From: Icerya purchasi
Lineage: Eukaryota; Arthropoda; Insecta; Hemiptera; Monophlebidae
Direction of reading: 5' to 3'
NCBI GenBank assembly: GCA_039619475.1
Contig: CM077115.1
Span: 597,395,643 to 597,459,642, forward strand
Length of the DNA stretch: 64,000 nt
Positions 47,141-59,215 of the stretch are shown here, in pieces (position 1 is the first letter of the stretch; the number at the start of each line of letters is the position of its first letter). A program made the position numbers and the translations under genes. Below the pieces are notes generated by a model, which made no database searches, was not told the origin of the DNA, and saw only the letters and a program-made list of their open reading frames with translations.

Positions 47141-48189
47141 TCCAGAAAAGCAAAATGATTGATTATCCATTATTCAAACGGCATCTACGGACGACGAGCT
47201 TACGATATATTAAGGATAAAAAGGAAAGATGCTCCACATCGGAAGGGGCCAGCATGATCGCCAAATAGCGTAGCGTTCATACTAACTCCGGCGTTAATTA
47301 TGATTACTGTAAGTTATAATCGAATACACCGAACAGTCGCAATTTCAGGAATTAATTCGAAGTAATTACGGAAAGTAATCGATTACTTATTTTTTGAGGA
47401 TGGAGATTATCCCGTAATCGTAATTAATTATAAAATGGCCAACTTACGAGTAGAACTACATTCGAATAATCTAAAGTAGTTTTTATTTTGAAATGGACGT
47501 TAGTATGCGTGTTAAAGAGACCTTCCTATTGAAACAAATCCGCTTTTAAAGAGTATGAAGCGAAGAATTTTATTTAATATTTATTTTCCATTTCATACTT
47601 TAGTCTTCTTCTTCGTACTGTTATATGAATGGTCCATTTTCCATTTCTTTGACAGTCGCATGTGCAAAACGTTTTTCTTCTTCCATTTCCGATTTCTCTA
47701 TTAATATTTCCTCGATTAATTGTGTAGTTCATATCCTTTTATGGCATTCCAAAATATCCTCTTCGACTTTCTTTTATTTCGGATTATATTCATTGTTTTC
47801 CTTTCTACGTTAACTATTTTCAGCACTTGTTCATTCTTCATCTTCTGAACCGAAATTTTCATATTTCAGCAGTCATATTTTAATATAACCTGCAGGGCAC
47901 AGGTTGTTGTAACTAGCGTCACCTTCTCTAGTAAGTAATCACTCGACCGTCATCTAGCCCCACTGACGAAGAAACGAAACAGCAACCACGTGAATTTCGT
48001 ACATTCACTTCGTGCAGGGTGGTAATTTTCTTTTGGGCGGGCTTAGCGCTGATTAGAACAGCTAAATCGGAACTCATAACATATAGCTGACAGGAAAACG
48101 GAGAAGGATGCACTACTTGCCGTAAGTGCTCTGACTAATAAATACCGTTAAGCTTTTTTACTGCGGTACCAACAGCAGACTATCGGCAA
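47141..48189. other. PDE7 intron, no supported exon
   Basis: Contains a perfect 16-bp palindrome AAGTAATCGATTACTT (47373-47388) within a TAAT/ATTA-rich stretch (47295-47440), of the kind found in subterminal regions of hAT elements. A minus-strand Glu/Lys-rich coding-like remnant lies at about 47620-47770, not identified. Confidence 0.35.
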
Positions 48190-50023
48190 TTCACTCGCGA
48201 CATAAGTGCCCAGTCGGGTTGGTTAATTCGGCGCCTTAAAACTGGGTCCTTTCGGCTAAGGAAGTAATCCCTGACAGAAAATCCGGCAGAAGGCAAGAGG
48301 GAAATCACTGCTGTACTTCATTCCCAGGAAATCCAATGGCAAAAAACACGAAAGTGATAGCCCCGAGTCTGGGTGGCAGTGGGTACAGGGTGCTAAGAAT
48401 CCCGCCGTCTACTAAGGTTACAAAAATTAGAACGTGGAACATAAAAAGCTTGTGCCAAGGTGGAAAACTAGCTAACGACAGGAAAGAGATGAAACGATTA
48501 AGGATAAAAATATTGGGTGTTAGAAAACACCGCTGGCCGGGGATAATAGCGAAAGCAACTGTAAAGACGGAAAAGTGTATTACTCTGGTGACACATCAGC
48601 CAATCACAGAAACGCTGTAGGATTCATAGTGGATAACAAAATTATGGCACATGTAGATAACTTTTTACCAATATAGGATCGCAAAACTTTGAATAAAATC
48701 AGGCAAGCTGGTGATAAATATTTAATTCAGTATATACGCTTACAGCTAACCCAAAATACGAGTAGTAAGTAGTAGATGTTTATGAAGAACAGCAGAAAAT
48801 AGTTGATGGAACAAGAGATAACGAAATGACAATAATAATAGGTGATCTAAACGTAAAAGTTGGAGCTGGAAGAGATGGCAACGCGATAGGATCATAGGGA
48901 TTGGGTGAGAACGAGGAGAGAGAGATTAGTTCAATTTTGTAAAATTAATAATCTCGTTATATATTACTCGGTTTCGAATGATAAACAGAAAGGTTATATA
49001 CCTGGAAATCTCCTCAGGACGATTATAATTCGATAAACAGAAATCCGATAGATTACATGTTAATTAAACAGCGCTTCGGAAACACCATAAAATATGCTAA
49101 GACATAATCTGGAGCAGAATAGCTTTAGATCACAATCCAGTGGTAGCAGAAATTAGTCTCAGATGGCGGCTAATGAAAAAACAAACAGTAAATGAGAATG
49201 AAAGAATAAATATAGAAAAACTAGAGAAACGGTGTATTCAAAAGGTTATGTGAAGAACAAATGTCTAAAAAAGCAACGTAGAAAATCAGAATAATTGGAA
49301 AAGAAATGAGACGGATGTATGTACAAAAGAAATTAAAAGTAAGAAACAGAAAAAGAAAAACCATGGATGACGGATGAAATCTTACGAGAAAGCGGCGAAA
49401 CGCAGATTGAGAAAAGGCACCGAGTACAAAAAAGTGCATAAAGAAATAAAAAAGGAAATAAGGAAAGCTAAGGAACGCTGGATGCGGGAAAAATGTGAAG
49501 AATCGGAGAAAATACAGAAGAGGCACGACGCGCTGAACACGCATGAAAAAAGTAAAAAAAAATATCGGGAATATACAGAAGAAAAATGTCTGCCAAGTTG
49601 ATAGCAGACAATAGGAAATTAGTGTTGACGCTGGATGAAAAATTGAAATGCTGGAGAGATTACGTGGAAAGATTATACACTGAAAAAAGAGAAGAAATCG
49701 ATATTACACCTCACGAGAATGAGAAGTTACCTGTTTTGATGCCAGAGCTGAAATATGCTATAAGAACAATGAAACGTAGAATTGCTATTGGGCCTGATGG
49801 TATACCAAGTAATCAAAATGATCAATGATGAAAACATTAATAGTCCTCTCGATATATTTAATGTAATCTATGAAAATGGCCATATACACAAGGACAGTGG
49901 TTATATTCTACTTATGTAAAATCCTACCTAAGAAAAAGTCGGCGAGTAAGTGCCACGAGTACCGCATGATAAGTTTAATGAGTCATTTCTTGAAATTTTT
50001 TTTGAAAATTATTCATGGATGTA
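48190..50023 (+). mobile_element. RTE-type LINE: endonuclease and start of RT, decayed
   Basis: The 5' part of an RTE element. The endonuclease starts with TWNIKSLCQGGKL and KRLRIKILGVRKHRWPG (48336-48620; the catalytic Glu of the 'E.RW' motif is Lys). It continues with EMTIIIGDLNVKVGAGRDGN (the 'GD.N' motif, about 48820-48880) and GLGENEERERLVQFCKINNL. The linker before RT is rich in Lys/Glu (49374-49601). RT begins in 49586-49828 with LKYAIRTMKRRIAIGPDGIP, followed after frameshifts by YRMISLMSHFLKIFFE. It is cut off at about 50023 by the next LINE tail. Multiple stops; dead. Confidence 0.85.
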
Positions 50024-50573
50024 CCAGCGGGTTTTCGTTCTCACCGTGATTTTTGGACCGACCTCTATCCGTTCTTTTTCTCCAACCCTGACTCCTTTTG
50101 CCTTGCCTTACAGCCCTCTCCATCCTTTTCTTCTTGGTTTAACAATTTTCCCAGTTTCAGCCGTTCTGTCACTTTTTCCATAGTTCGCCTTCGTTTTAAT
50201 CATAGTCTGCTCTCGGCTTCTAGTTTGCGCTTTGCTCTTGTTTAATCTCCTTTGTGTTCCTTTCATCCTCCTACCTTAATCGTCACGTGTGACGCAAACC
50301 ACGCACTATTCGAATGTTCCTTCATTTCTACACATCGCGCGATCTTTTATTCCAATTTTCTTAGCCTTGGCCTCCCTACTCCTTACAGTGCCCTCTACAT
50401 CCTAGATTTTCCATCTCCTTCTGTTGTTTCTTTGTTGGCCGCCTTCATTCCTTCCGTCTCTAATCGTTTCTTGATATAACCCATCGCTCCATATATCTTT
50501 CTATTCTTCTAATCTTTTGTGTTGGGTAAATTTCCTGTGCTGACGTGTCCATGTAAAAAAAAAAAAAAAAAAA
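50024..50573 (+). mobile_element. I-type LINE C-terminal tail, copy 5, with poly(A)
   Basis: Open frames at 50015-50245 and 50252-50479 encode a Pro/Phe/Ser-rich stretch with FSIVRLRFNHSLL, then VTCDANHALFECSFISTH, then SLGLPTPYSALYILDFP, ending 'SNRFLI' stop. An A-run follows at 50557-50573. This is the best preserved of the five tails of this family. It was inserted into or recombined with the RTE element to its left. Confidence 0.8.
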
Positions 50574-50584
50574 TTGTTTCCAAG

Positions 50585-51690
50585 AGTACTCTAATTTAAC
50601 TTTTGTCATTCACATGATTTTGCACCGAGAATTGCGCAAATATCATTTTTCGCCATTAATGATTTTCGCTATGCACTTTCAACTGGAATGCCACCGCTGT
50701 TGTCGTTAATTTTGACCCATCGCCATATAATATGATTTGTATATGTTCCTATACTTTGTAGTAGCTGTTTGTTTTGTGAGGCCTGGCGGAATGGCTTCAG
50801 ATATTTCATTGGTCCATCCTTTTATGTCGATTGAGCAACCGACCCATGGTGATTGTTGCGTACTGTTCAGCGCAGTTATGACCGCTGGTAGATTAATATT
50901 GTAACTGTTTAATAATTCTCTTAGTGTTGGAAAGTGGGTCTTTTCGAGGCCTAAACGATTAGTTCTCGGCGGGTATTAAGTTTACGCTCGTATCAAAATA
51001 TCTGTTAGCGAACACATGCTGATTGGAGGAGAGGAGCAGTAGACATGAAGGATAATACGGAGAGCGGTATGATGTATACTAGAAGTTTTAAAGTTGTTTT
51101 GCTGGTCGAAGATTGGCAGACGTAGAGAATTTGTCTGGAGATGAGAATATTTATATATGTATTAAGCGCAAACGTAGGATTGATGGTGTACTTACAATTA
51201 GTATCGGATAAATATTTTAATATATTTAGTGATTCGTGATACGTTTAACTTCTCGCTCGGTCACTTTCGGATATCATGATAATTAAACCTAGAAAAGTCA
51301 CCGTTTAATACAAATGGAAGCTGTGATTGTTTAAATTTAGAAATGCCATTTAAATTACAGAACAACTCCTACGAAAATCTATATATATACAGTTTCCGAA
51401 CCGAAAATTTTAGTCCATTTTTCTACCACTGCTGAAGATTATCGATAATGTTTTGTAATAGTTCCCAAGGCTGTGTAAAGATTATTGAAAGAATCTGAAA
51501 TGTTATATATTAGAGACGTGCATTTATGGGAGGCCTTATGCAGTGATGTCGTTTCTGTATAATATGAATGTGGTTACCAGAGTCCCGTGGAACTCCATCC
51601 TCTGTTTGAGTGGGTTTGAATAGCGGCGTTTTAATTATTTTTCGAATTTACTCATTTGTTTAATAGCTGTTTGTGCACTATCCCAGCTTA
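50585..51690 (-). mobile_element. LINE relic: RT C-terminal part and RNase H (antisense)
   Basis: Minus-strand frames, heavily shifted, keep the order of a LINE ORF2. Fragments resembling '...NDITA..PINARLY' lie near 51530-51600. LQNIIDNLQQW and KNGLKFSVRK (the 'LQ..(I/L)..L..W....GL.FS..K' block) lie at about 51400-51450. KLLDTIHHTALRIILHVY is at about 51040-51100. RNase H starts with IYGDGSKLTTTAVAFQL (the 'YTDGSK' motif, Thr to Gly) near 50690-50740. No intact ORF remains. Confidence 0.68.
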
Positions 51691-54600
51691 ACGCCCACCA
51701 CCGCCTCTTTTAATTTATGGAGGAAGTAGGTCGAAATTACAAATCGTAAAACGTAAAACATCAGTGATAAGCAGTCGGTACTTACCGTTGCAAACTCAGC
51801 AGATAGCTGAATGTTGATTTTGACTTTTGCTACTTTTGCAACCTTCACTTTACCTGAATATGGGTGTTAGGATGTTATTAGATCACGATATAAAAGAAGC
51901 GCCTGCTATTTACCATTTTTTCCGTTATAATTGCCCTATAACTTTGTAAGAACCTAGAATAATTTTATTCGGTTTGTAATTGCAGCGGCCATCAATGTTA
52001 GCGCTATTCCAGATTTGATTATAAATGTGTAACATGAATTCTTTCACAGAAGGACTTATTTCATCACATATAGGTAGATTAAATCGGCTCCAGGGATATT
52101 ATTTACTATGTGATAATTGAACTGGAATTTAAACATAGTAAACGGATGAGATTATACACGGTTCATTTGCATTCGGAATTAAAGAATGGAAACGGTTGTT
52201 TACTGATTACGAGCACGATAGAGATTCTTTTGATAAACGCATGTAAGATTTAATGTAATTCCATTAATGATCTATCGTTGGTTACTTGCGACTTTGTTGA
52301 ACGCTATCATCAGCAGATTTAATGTAATTCCAAGTGTTACCACCATCTGTTGTTGTTTGGTGTTCATAAAGGTTACAAACGGTTGCCAAAATTACCATTT
52401 TAAATATTTTTGGCTGGTGGTAATGCGGACAGAGCAATCTAAAATGATGCTGCTTTTGCTATTCTTCAAGAGAGCTGGGTATTAGTTTAAGAGCACGGTT
52501 CAAATTCCGTCAGCGATGAGAGTTTGTAAATTTCGTTTTTTCAAATACATTAAAAGTTTAGCCGTTCAAATTTCCCCTGTATCCTAATGAAAACTTTTTA
52601 TCCGGTTTTACTAAGCAAAGAAAGAATCTCGTAAGAACATCCTTTTTTAACTAATGACCGATATCAGAGTACTCATACTTACATGGAATCACCACTATTT
52701 CCGAATCGCCAAAACATTAGTCTAAATGGTCAAAATAGGTGGTAATGCTGGATGATGTTTCCGTCTGACTTCCTAAATAGCACTATGGTGGTTTCAAATT
52801 CGTTGTTTTATTCCGATCTATATTTATTCATGGCAATTACCACTGATAATATTTTAATTGTTGGTCTTTTTAAAAACTAGCTTTTTTTCCAACTTACATT
52901 TTCATGTTAAATTGATAACATTCTAAGCATCAACCGCGTTTGATATATTGCTAAAAATTTTTCTGAAAAAAACCTCTTTTTTTAACATTTATTTTAATGA
53001 CTATCGAGTATTCGGGTTTTTGTTAATCTCACGTGATACACCAGTTGGGGTACACTTACCAATAAACACGGGAATTATCAAAATTATTGGTCCATATGGA
53101 AACAACTTATGCGTGCATAAAGAGAGAAAAAGACAAACATACGGGACAAACCCAACCTTCCGTTTTCTAATGTCGGAAATGAAAAATAAACAAAAATAAA
53201 CAGTTGAATAATCTCTATTGATTTTCGAAAAAAATTAAAGTTTACACAAAAGACAAAGATAATGCCTGCTACAGAACTGTTCGCTTACCATGTGAACACA
53301 TTTTTTTCAGTTTTACTCCCGGCTCGATGATTTTCATGTTTTAAATCGCAATACTCCTTAGCTTACATCCGCGTGGTATTGCACCACTTGAAGTAGCTAA
53401 GCTGGAAAAACAAGTTCAGTCAAGCATGAAGTTTCATGCGCTGATGATTCCGTATGTAAGACTATAATTTACGTTTACATAATGTTAAATTCAAAACAAC
53501 GAAATTTGATTTTTCACACCATGAAGAAGGAGAGATGCGTTATTTCTCGCGCCTTTTTGAACTTTTCATCAAGTTTAGTTAAGCAAATGGAATACCGTAT
53601 CGTTCCCGATGAATTGCGATTTTTCCGACAATATAATACCACTGCTCGGTGTAGTTTTCTTATAAAGCGGTGTCCTTTATGCAAATATTTAAGATACATT
53701 TCGGTTTCCTCAACTTTTTTACTCGTATTGTTGCTTACATGAACGTCTCTTTTTTTTTTTTTTTTGCTGTCTTTGACCCCTTCTTAGGGGTGGGGGTCTA
53801 TGTAATTTTTTGATTTTATGAAAGTGCTTTTGCGTATTGTTTTACATTTTGAATTTCACTTTCAACAGGCTATCATCGGGTGATGGGGATTTACGCATTT
53901 TTTAAGCTTTATCTTTAAGGTTGTTTTAAATTCCATAATATATATTCTTGACTGTTTTTTTCGGTTTTTGCCATTGAGGATAATTGGTTATTTTGAAATT
54001 ATAGGTACGGTTTTAAAGATAATTTCAATTGTAATTTATGTTCCAAAAAAACGTGAGTTATCGGATATTTCAATTGAATATTTTTTTGTCATTTCTGTGA
54101 ACCATCTTATTAGGATTTCGCGTACACAATTATGTGTGTACAGAATGCTAAAAATAGAAGAAAAGCCGGGGGGGGGGGGGGGGAAGTAAATAACCAGTTA
54201 ACGTTGAAAAAAAAGTTGGAAGTCGTGCATAATAACGGATGTTGGAAGTGATTTTTCGTAAGAGCATATGTAACCGCAGCAAAGCAAGCGCGATACCGAT
54301 GATTGTATTTTTTTAACGTGTTTACATGCAAATGTAATGTAAAGAGCGGAAGAACAAAGAGAAAAGTTTCAGCGTCAACATGCAGGTGACATAGCGTACT
54401 AGTGATGAAACTCGCATGCAGTAAGAAATTGTTCTTTGATACAACAGTGAGAAGAAGTTTTTCGTAGTAAAAATCTGAAATACCTTCGTAATAATCGAAT
54501 GTAAACAGTTAAAAGTGATACCCAGTTTCACAATAGCTGGCGCACAATGAAACTCAATTTGAGACGAAAGTTGGGTACGTTGGCGAAACTACAGCGACGG

Positions 54601-54711
54601 CAAGTGCCCGAGTATTATAACGAATAGAGAGAGAGCTGCCTGTTTCACAATAGGAGCAAATCTAAGCGCACGCCACGGAATTAAAAGCTAATCATTAGGT
54701 ACGGCATAAAC
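51691..54711. other. PDE7 intron, no supported exon
   Basis: AT-rich. A run of G (54167-54181) may form a quadruplex. Frames at 52267-52485, 52948-53199 and 53482-53742 show no domain. T-runs near 53749. Confidence 0.4.
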
Positions 54712-54955
54712 CTTGCTGAATTCTGGCCAGCGAATTGTCGACACTATTCCTGTTGCACAAATCGCTTATCGGCAGCTTAAGCCTGGCTTCAAAATCGCCT
54801 TGTCTGAAAAATTCTTGGCAAACTCGATCGCTCCACTTCTTGCTGAGTTCCCATTCGCGGCACGGATTCGAGATATCAGCACACTTTAGAGCACACTGCA
54901 CCAGGAACTTGCGCTGGTTTTCGCTGTACACGTCTGACGGTTGGCGACCGACGCG
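54712..54955 (-). CDS. PDE7-like cyclic nucleotide phosphodiesterase, penultimate exon
   Basis: Bounded on the minus strand by 'ttttccacag' (acceptor ending at 54956) and AAG|GTTTATG (donor at 54711). It starts on a codon boundary and encodes 81 codons plus one base. It contains QCALKCADISNPCREWELSK, the class I PDE 'KCADISNP' block whose Asp binds the catalytic metal, then EFFRQGDFEARLKLP and ARIQQ. The first Gln of IQQG aligns with the invariant purine-binding glutamine ('IQ.GF' in PDE7). The 'CADI.NPCR.WELS..W' spelling fits PDE7 better than PDE4 or PDE8. It joins 36026 in phase. No disruption is visible, so the gene is likely functional. The HD..H metal-site exons were not found to the right edge, so the next intron is at least 9 kb. 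Confidence 0.9.
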
Positions 54956-57900
54956 CTGTGGAAAAAAAATGCAAAATACACAAGCTTTCGCGGTAAAACA
55001 CGTTGTACTTCTTAATAACACAGTTTTTATTTTATTTTACTTTTTACTTTTTATTGTTTAATAAGTCGCACTGCAAAAGTCATTAACAATGAGGCATAAA
55101 TCTTTGCACTAATTAGAACAACGGAATAATGAATAATTACGAACATAAGGAACATTAAATGAACTTACGACATACTAGAAGAATAAGCCATCTTCGTCTA
55201 GAATAAAAAAAAAAGAAGAAATATAGGTGAAGACAAAGCGAAATATACACAATGTCTGAATTCGAAGAAAAGCTCAATTACAAAAATTTAAAAAATAAAA
55301 TACATTATATATATATATATACGCACACACATACATACATACATACATAAAATGCAAATCAAATATACTTGTGTAATTTCTATACAGTGAAATTATAACA
55401 AATTCTAAACCGCTTATAATTAGCACGAGGAGCAGAAGTACAGTTAAACGAACATGGGCTAAAATTTTGTGTAAAATCTAAAATTTAATATTTATGGTTC
55501 TGATGATGAATAGAGCACTACTATTCGAAACGTCAACCGAAGAAAAAAAATATGGACGTGGTTGTTACCGAAAAAAATCGACAACTGGTTTAATACCGAC
55601 TATAAATATGTTTTCCTCCCTATAAATACGTATAATTTTAATGAGGTCACATTATCCTCGTTTTTATTCCTAGACGATAGAAAATTTATTTATATACTAG
55701 TATATTATAATAATAAATTAGACATTATAAATATACATCTAACGATTTAACAATAAACACATTTACACACCTATCCCTATGTGATTATTGATCTAGAAAC
55801 TTCAATTATAACATGCGGACTAAAAAGATAAATTGTATAATAATAATAATAAAATTAATATTTCAATATAATAATTGTAATAATAAACATTATTCTGATA
55901 ATAAAGATGGAGCAATATAGCGAATTAATAATATGTGAAACAGCTCTAGATTAGATAATTGAACTATGTAAAACTGAAGAAAAATCTAGATGAATTTAGT
56001 TTATAATAATAATTAGTACTTGAATTATCTAAAGAAGCTAAAGCGACTTATATTAATTAGATTAGATTGTTAATCATAGAGGTAACAAAAATTTTAAAAT
56101 TAACTACAAAAATAGCTAAATTTTATGGGGATTTATTGAAATCGATAAGCATAATATTTATTTGAAAATAATGATTTAAAAACAAATATTCAAATTCGGT
56201 AAAAGTTTAAATTAAGTAACAGATTTATAATATTTTTAACAATATTAAATGAAAAAGGTACTAACAAAATATCTGTTATATTCTACAAAAGAAAAGAAAA
56301 GAAAAAGTATTATGCTCTTTAATGAGTAGATTTATTCTAAAATCTAGTAACATGTAGGACAAATTTTTTTATTAAGTTTAATTTTGTTGGGAAAGGGATT
56401 ATTTATTTTATTTAAGTAATGCATTTTTTGTATACTTTATAAAATTTTTAAGATGATTTTATGTTATCGTTGTCAGTTTTATTTTGAAATGCTGAATTTC
56501 TTATCTACATGCATTAAGTTTAGATATTTTGTAAAAACTAAAGTAATTTAAATTTGTATGTGCATATATATATATATATATGTATAAACTCGGCCATTTT
56601 GACCTCGCAAGGGGCTCTGCCCCTTGACCCTTCTTGCTTTCATTTCTATCTCTTTCTCTTCTATACTTTGTATCAAGTGATCAAAATTTACAACGTAATT
56701 CTTACTGGCATCAACAACATAAAAAAAATAACAATCACAAAAATCCCTATCCTAACATTTAACTTTCATTATGTAAAATTAAGACATTTTTTCGTTACAT
56801 TTTTCGTTACATTTTTCGTTACATTTTTCGTTACATATTTCGTTACATTAAATTGTGACATTTTTAAAATAACAATCGTAAAAATCCTATAAAATATAAC
56901 AAACGTTACATAAAATTGGGACATTTTATTGAGACATTTTTTGCGACATATTTTTGGAACAATTTTTCTAATGGGGGGGTAGCCTAAGAATTACGCTGTA
57001 ATTAATATATATAAATTATCAGCAACAAAGAAGCTAATAAGAACAAAGCAGCGCGATTTTGGAAAGGAAATTAGGGAAGTCATTAAAATTTCTTCATACC
57101 TCCGGATTTTTTTAATACGTATAATTTTTTCTTAAAATCAACTTAAACGGACGAAATTAAATTTATTTTCCTCTCAAGCAAATTCTAACTGCTACCGCTT
57201 TCTCCTAGGTGCTTTGAAAACAGAAATAGTTTAGATTTCTGATGTTCAAATTGAATGGGCTGACAGAGCTATATAATCAGGTTCGTGCTTACAAACGCAA
57301 GTAACGCACTGGTATATGGAGTCCAGGATTCAAGAAAAGTGATCGCTGATCGTGCCGATGCGCGGCAGCGCAACAAAATAAAAGGAACATGTGCTCATCA
57401 TAGTTTATATGTCTGGATGAAATGAATTTACAATTTCACTTTGAAATTTGTTATTTGGTTAACTGTTTTTTGCTTGTTTTATTTTCGATATTTCATGTGT
57501 GTTTCTTTGGGAATGTATTTCTTGCAAGTCCTTCATTAGAAACCGGATTTTGTAATGTGAAAACTTGTGAAAATGTTCACATCAACGCCATTGACGTCAA
57601 GTATGTCGGCTTGAAAGATCGTGTTTCCGATTTAGAACGTATATGGATTACCCCATTGCTTGTTTTTGTTACCTTTTGTCAGATGTTAAATTTTTCAAAT
57701 TCGTTGGAAATTTCTATCGTGAATGTATTGTTTTATAACTTTTTTTTTTTAGGTTTTTATTTTTAGATCTATGGAAGTTTGCTTGCGTTTTAATCAAAAG
57801 ATCGTGATAACAAATTCTTTACAGTGTTTTGAAAATTACTGGCCCTCCTACATTTTGCCACTCAAATCACCATTGGAACAAAGTATAAAGAAAAAAAACG

Positions 57901-58338
57901 AGAAAACCAATAATAAATTAATGGGAATAAAACTTTTATGAATAACCTTGGAATTTCGAATATGCTTAAATTTCTGAAAAATCCTAAATTTAATGTTTAT
58001 TTAAAATTCCTATTTTAAATATATATATATATAAGCGTCATTAATACTAAGAAAAATAAATTACGCTTGCGGAAGTGTTCACAACAAATAATTCAGTTTT
58101 AAAAATCCAATAGACTCGCTCCGTTAAAAGTTTGATCCCAGCCATGTTTGTAAGAGTAACCACGGTAAGTAAGCATCGAGTGAGCAGCTTGTAACACAGA
58201 GGTGTGAAATTTTAAGAATAGTTTCGATTACACCAACGTATTTACTACAGCACGAATAGGTATAATTTTCTTATCAGCGCCAAATTAGGTCGGACGAAAG
58301 TCAACTATATCATGCACCACCAGGTTCTGAGGATTCAT
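54956..58338. other. PDE7 upstream intron, microsatellites and repeats only
   Basis: Contains (TA)n/(CATA)n at 55305-55350, (TA)n at 56566-56581 and 58018-58033, a 12-bp minisatellite (56785-56849), and repeat G copy 2 (56963-57020). The short palindrome 'ggggctctgcccc' is at about 56610. The + frame at 57422-57766 starts with a hydrophobic segment but has no recognised domain and is not called. Confidence 0.4.
56785..56849. repeat. 12-bp minisatellite, about five units
   Basis: The unit 'cattttttcgtta/cattttt' (core 'cgttacattttt') is repeated head to tail with few changes. Because 12 is a multiple of three it is read as FVTF repeats in one frame, but there is no gene context. Confidence 0.9.
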
Positions 58339-59215
58339 TCACACGTTTTTTAACCGGAATGCGTTGCTCCATAATTTCCCAATGATCTTTGAAAGTATTA
58401 TATACATATACAGGAGTTTTAATTTCTTCATTCGTTTCTTAGTATTACTATTATTAGAAAGTACACGATTCTTTAGAAATATTTGGCTTCCTGTATTATA
58501 TTCATTATTTCGAATTCTGTTACGATGACGGGCAGCTTTCATCGTGTTTACAGCCTCGAAATGAACTTTTAGAGACTTTGTTATAGACTCATGATTTTTG
58601 ATCAACGATGACGTAGAAAAGCCTATCGACTCCATCATAGGGTCTCCTCCAAACAAAACTTCACCTGCGGCACGTCCAGTCATGAGACTCGGCAAATTGT
58701 TTAAGTAGGTCTCGATTCCTCTGATATGTGCCAACCAGTCCATGTGTGCCTCTGATGATGTAGGTCTCTAATTGTTTTACCACGTTCAAAGTTGACAGGC
58801 TCCGCCGAATTATTCTTCGGACAATAATGTGGCAAACTTCAAATGCCGTAATAATCGATCCCACTGAACGAACAAAATTATCCGCCTTTCGAAAAATGTA
58901 TACTAGTTACTTTTTTTGTATGGGATAAAGTCCTACATATTTGCAAAATATGCCAAGCATGACAAAAATTTAACTCATATAACAGTCTAAACACATCCAC
59001 GGTCACTATCTCCGGAGAATTTTTGAACGAAAAACATATTAGTGGTCCCGTAGGAAGTTGGTTGTTAGGCTTAGTCGTCTTATACAAATACATCGTCAGA
59101 TGACACGATTGACTGTACAATTGTAAAGAGTGGCAGGTTCGTGAAATCACATGAATACGATTTTAGTTGCCCCGGATGTATACGTCTAACGCGAAATAGC
59201 CAGATTAATTCCTCG
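58339..59215 (-). mobile_element. Ty3/gypsy-type integrase region, decayed
   Basis: Minus-strand frames give the order of a retrotransposon integrase. DYVEELIWLFRVRRIHPGA (zinc-binding His region) is followed by a degenerate Cys pair and KTTKPNNQLPTGPLI. Then comes PEIVTVDVFRLL (the 'VDL.GPL' block with the first catalytic Asp; 58878-59150). A middle part in 58661-58864 and a C-terminal part in 58339-58743 follow, the latter with WLAHIRGIETYLNNLPSLMT, GRAAGEVLFGGDP and RNRIRNNEYNTGSQIFLKN. The 'G..V..K.....' end resembles other gypsy integrases. LTRs, protease, RT and gag were not recognised nearby. Confidence 0.72.

Noticed and set aside
57422..57766. 114-codon frame with a hydrophobic N-terminus
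   Set aside because: Looks like a signal-anchored protein at first sight, but the hydrophobic residues come from T-rich DNA and nothing else supports a gene.
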